Below, piece after piece: positions 6,455 to 7,436 of a stretch of DNA of 7,436 nucleotides (positions are counted from its first letter, which is position 1; every line of letters starts with the position of its first letter). Source of the DNA: Pseudomonadota bacterium. GTDB lineage: Bacteria; SAR324; XYD2-FULL-50-16; JAHJRI01. The stretch is taken from assembly GCA_022360105.1 (NCBI GenBank), contig JAKSDL010000903.1, positions 1 through 7,436 of the forward strand, in the 5' to 3' direction. The notes under the pieces are model-generated. The model did not search any database. It was not told where the DNA came from and saw only the letters and a program-made list of their open reading frames with translations. The translations under genes and the position numbers were made by a program.

Positions 6455-7141
6455 ATGAAAGAGACAAGAAAAGAACTCATCTTAGGAACCAGTCTATTAG
6501 CAGGATTTGCCTGTGTTTTGGTTATCATGTTTACGCCAATCATCAATGGTCAGAATCCGATTAATTATTTGGACGATCTTTATAACTCTATCTCTAAAGG
6601 TTCGGTATACTATATTCCCGATCTGCAGAAAGAGACAAAATCCCTTGCCGGGAAAAAGATCGAGGTTAACGTTCCTTTTCTGAAAGAAGAGCAGGCAAAG
6701 GATTTTGTAACATTGTTCAGCAAAATCAGCGAAGATGTAAAACTACTGCCAAACTCGGTCAGCATGTCTGGCGACCTTGGTATTATAATGAGCCAGGCCC
6801 TGGTTGATTCGGATTTAATGTTTCATAACAAAGGAAAAGAGATTGCCTCGAAATATGGCATCCCGGAAAGACAAACCATGTACAACTGGTGGTTGACCGT
6901 TAATGCAATTGATAAGCAACTGAAATATGAAGAGCGCTTTGACGAGTCAAAACTGGTCATGTCTATGAAGAATAAAGGAATAGAATGCGCATTCAACTAT
7001 TATGGGGTCGAGCCAAGGCAGATTTCATCTGCTATCATGCTTGTGGTGGCCTCATTATGTTTTTATGTTGCCTACACCTTGTTGTTCGGTTTTGCCATTA
7101 TGTATATCTTTGTTGGATTTGGACTTAAGATCGGTCATTGA
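6455..7141 (+). CDS. Uncharacterised membrane protein, probable partner of the TauE/SafE permease
   Basis: I do not recognise a named family. The 228-residue protein has one hydrophobic segment at residues 9-30 and a long hydrophobic stretch at 190-224 that could be one or two membrane spans. Between them is a soluble domain of about 160 residues. Notable patches are NPINYLDDLYNSISKGS (34-50), YYIPDL (52-57), YNWWLTVNAIDKQLKYEERF (143-162) and KGIECAFNYYGVE (174-186). The last holds one of only three cysteines seen (C20, C178, C202), so no metal- or haem-binding pattern is evident. The short basic N-terminus before the first span (KETRKE) suggests the N-terminus is inside and the central domain periplasmic. 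GGAGG (6443-6447), 7 bases before the ATG, overlaps the end of the permease gene, and only 2 bases separate the stop from this start, so the two are translationally coupled. An accessory or substrate-binding subunit of the permease is the best inference. Confidence 0.85.
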   Translation: MKETRKELILGTSLLAGFACVLVIMFTPIINGQNPINYLDDLYNSISKGSVYYIPDLQKETKSLAGKKIEVNVPFLKEEQAKDFVTLFSKISEDVKLLPNSVSMSGDLGIIMSQALVDSDLMFHNKGKEIASKYGIPERQTMYNWWLTVNAIDKQLKYEERFDESKLVMSMKNKGIECAFNYYGVEPRQISSAIMLVVASLCFYVAYTLLFGFAIMYIFVGFGLKIGH

Positions 7142-7164
7142 TTCAATGTTGAATGCATAGAATA

Positions 7165-7387
7165 TAACTAGTGCCTGAAGGAAAACCAATCTAATCCATG
7201 CCGATAAAAGATTAAAAAGCAGCTTGACGCTTTTAAGTATAGTGCTTTCAGCATTCAGCTCTCAGCCGGTTTTTGCTTGTGATGTCTTAAGCTGACAGCT
7301 GACAGCACGTTAATCTTCAGGTAAAATTCCGGCATCCGGCACCAGGCTGGATAACTGTTTAGCGATTTCCCGTCCAGGCACTAATTA
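7165..7387. repeat. Nested imperfect inverted repeat of about 220 bases after the operon
   Basis: The outer arms TAACTAGTGCCTG (7165-7177) and the reverse complement of 7375-7387 (TAATTAGTGCCTG) match at 12 of 13 positions. The inner arms 7242-7260 and 7290-7308 match at 16 of 19 positions as inverted copies and are built of TCAGC/GCTGA heptads. Between outer and inner arms both halves also carry ATGCCG then AGATTAA in the same order, at different spacings. The centre is a 29-base loop with GGTTTTT. The structure looks like a dispersed intergenic repeat or a decayed MITE-like element. It could also act as a terminator region for the operon. Apart from it, 7142-7436 shows no supported gene. 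Confidence 0.5.
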
Positions 7388-7436
7388 TGAAAACCAACAA
7401 CTAATAAGGCAAGTTGCGTTTGAAAAAAAAGCCGAA

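Noticed and set aside
7141..7154. Palindrome ATTCAA-TG-TTGAAT at the operon's last stop codon as a terminator
   Set aside because: AT-rich, very short and not followed by a T-run.
7310..7381. Minus-strand frame of 23 residues (GTG start) that reads like a protein C-terminus
   Set aside because: A stop codon lies two codons upstream of the GTG, there is no ribosome-binding site, and it lies entirely within the inverted repeat. It could be a gene remnant but cannot be supported.
7414..7436. Possible TTG start of a further plus-strand gene at the window end
   Set aside because: Only 7 codons are visible, with a weak AAGG before them; nothing identifies a product.

Overview
The window looks like a chromosomal stretch from an AT-leaning Gram-negative bacterium. 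The gene content (stand-alone receivers, a sigma-54 promoter, a TauE/SafE-type transporter next to an unknown membrane protein) most resembles Desulfobacterota (sulfate-reducing deltaproteobacteria, perhaps Desulfobacterales). This is an inference from protein style, since no marker gene is present.

Layout: (1) 1-357 holds the C-terminal part of an M15-type zinc peptidase, cut by the window edge. (2) 358-509 is a short convergent intergenic region with two hairpins. (3) 510-2501, minus strand, encodes a 663-residue CPA2/Kef-type cation:proton antiporter with cytosolic RCK_N and RCK_C domains. (4) 2502-3091 is a 590-base divergent intergenic region. It carries a degenerate 91-base inverted-repeat element, then four copies of TCATTATG in two matched pairs, then an exact-consensus sigma-54 (-24/-12) promoter reading right. 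(5) 3092-7141 is a run of six plus-strand genes that reads as one transcription unit. They encode a protein of three AAAG[LM]AEG repeats, a degenerate receiver without its phosphoacceptor Asp, two canonical single-domain receivers, a TauE/SafE-type permease, and a two-ended membrane protein of unknown function whose start lies 2 bases after the permease stop. (6) 7142-7436 has no supported gene and is dominated by a nested imperfect inverted repeat of about 220 bases.

How the parts may work together: the sigma-54 promoter needs an AAA+ enhancer-binding activator. The TCATTATG pairs, at about -138 to -97 from the predicted start, sit where such an activator usually binds. No activator, histidine kinase or DNA-binding output domain is encoded here, so phosphate input and promoter control must come from elsewhere. 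The three receivers upstream of the permease and its partner suggest a phospho-signalling module tied to anion or sulfur-compound transport. That link is inferred from gene order only. The repeat protein and the tail of the degenerate receiver share a recognisable motif, which points to a common, apparently undescribed, small helical module in this operon.
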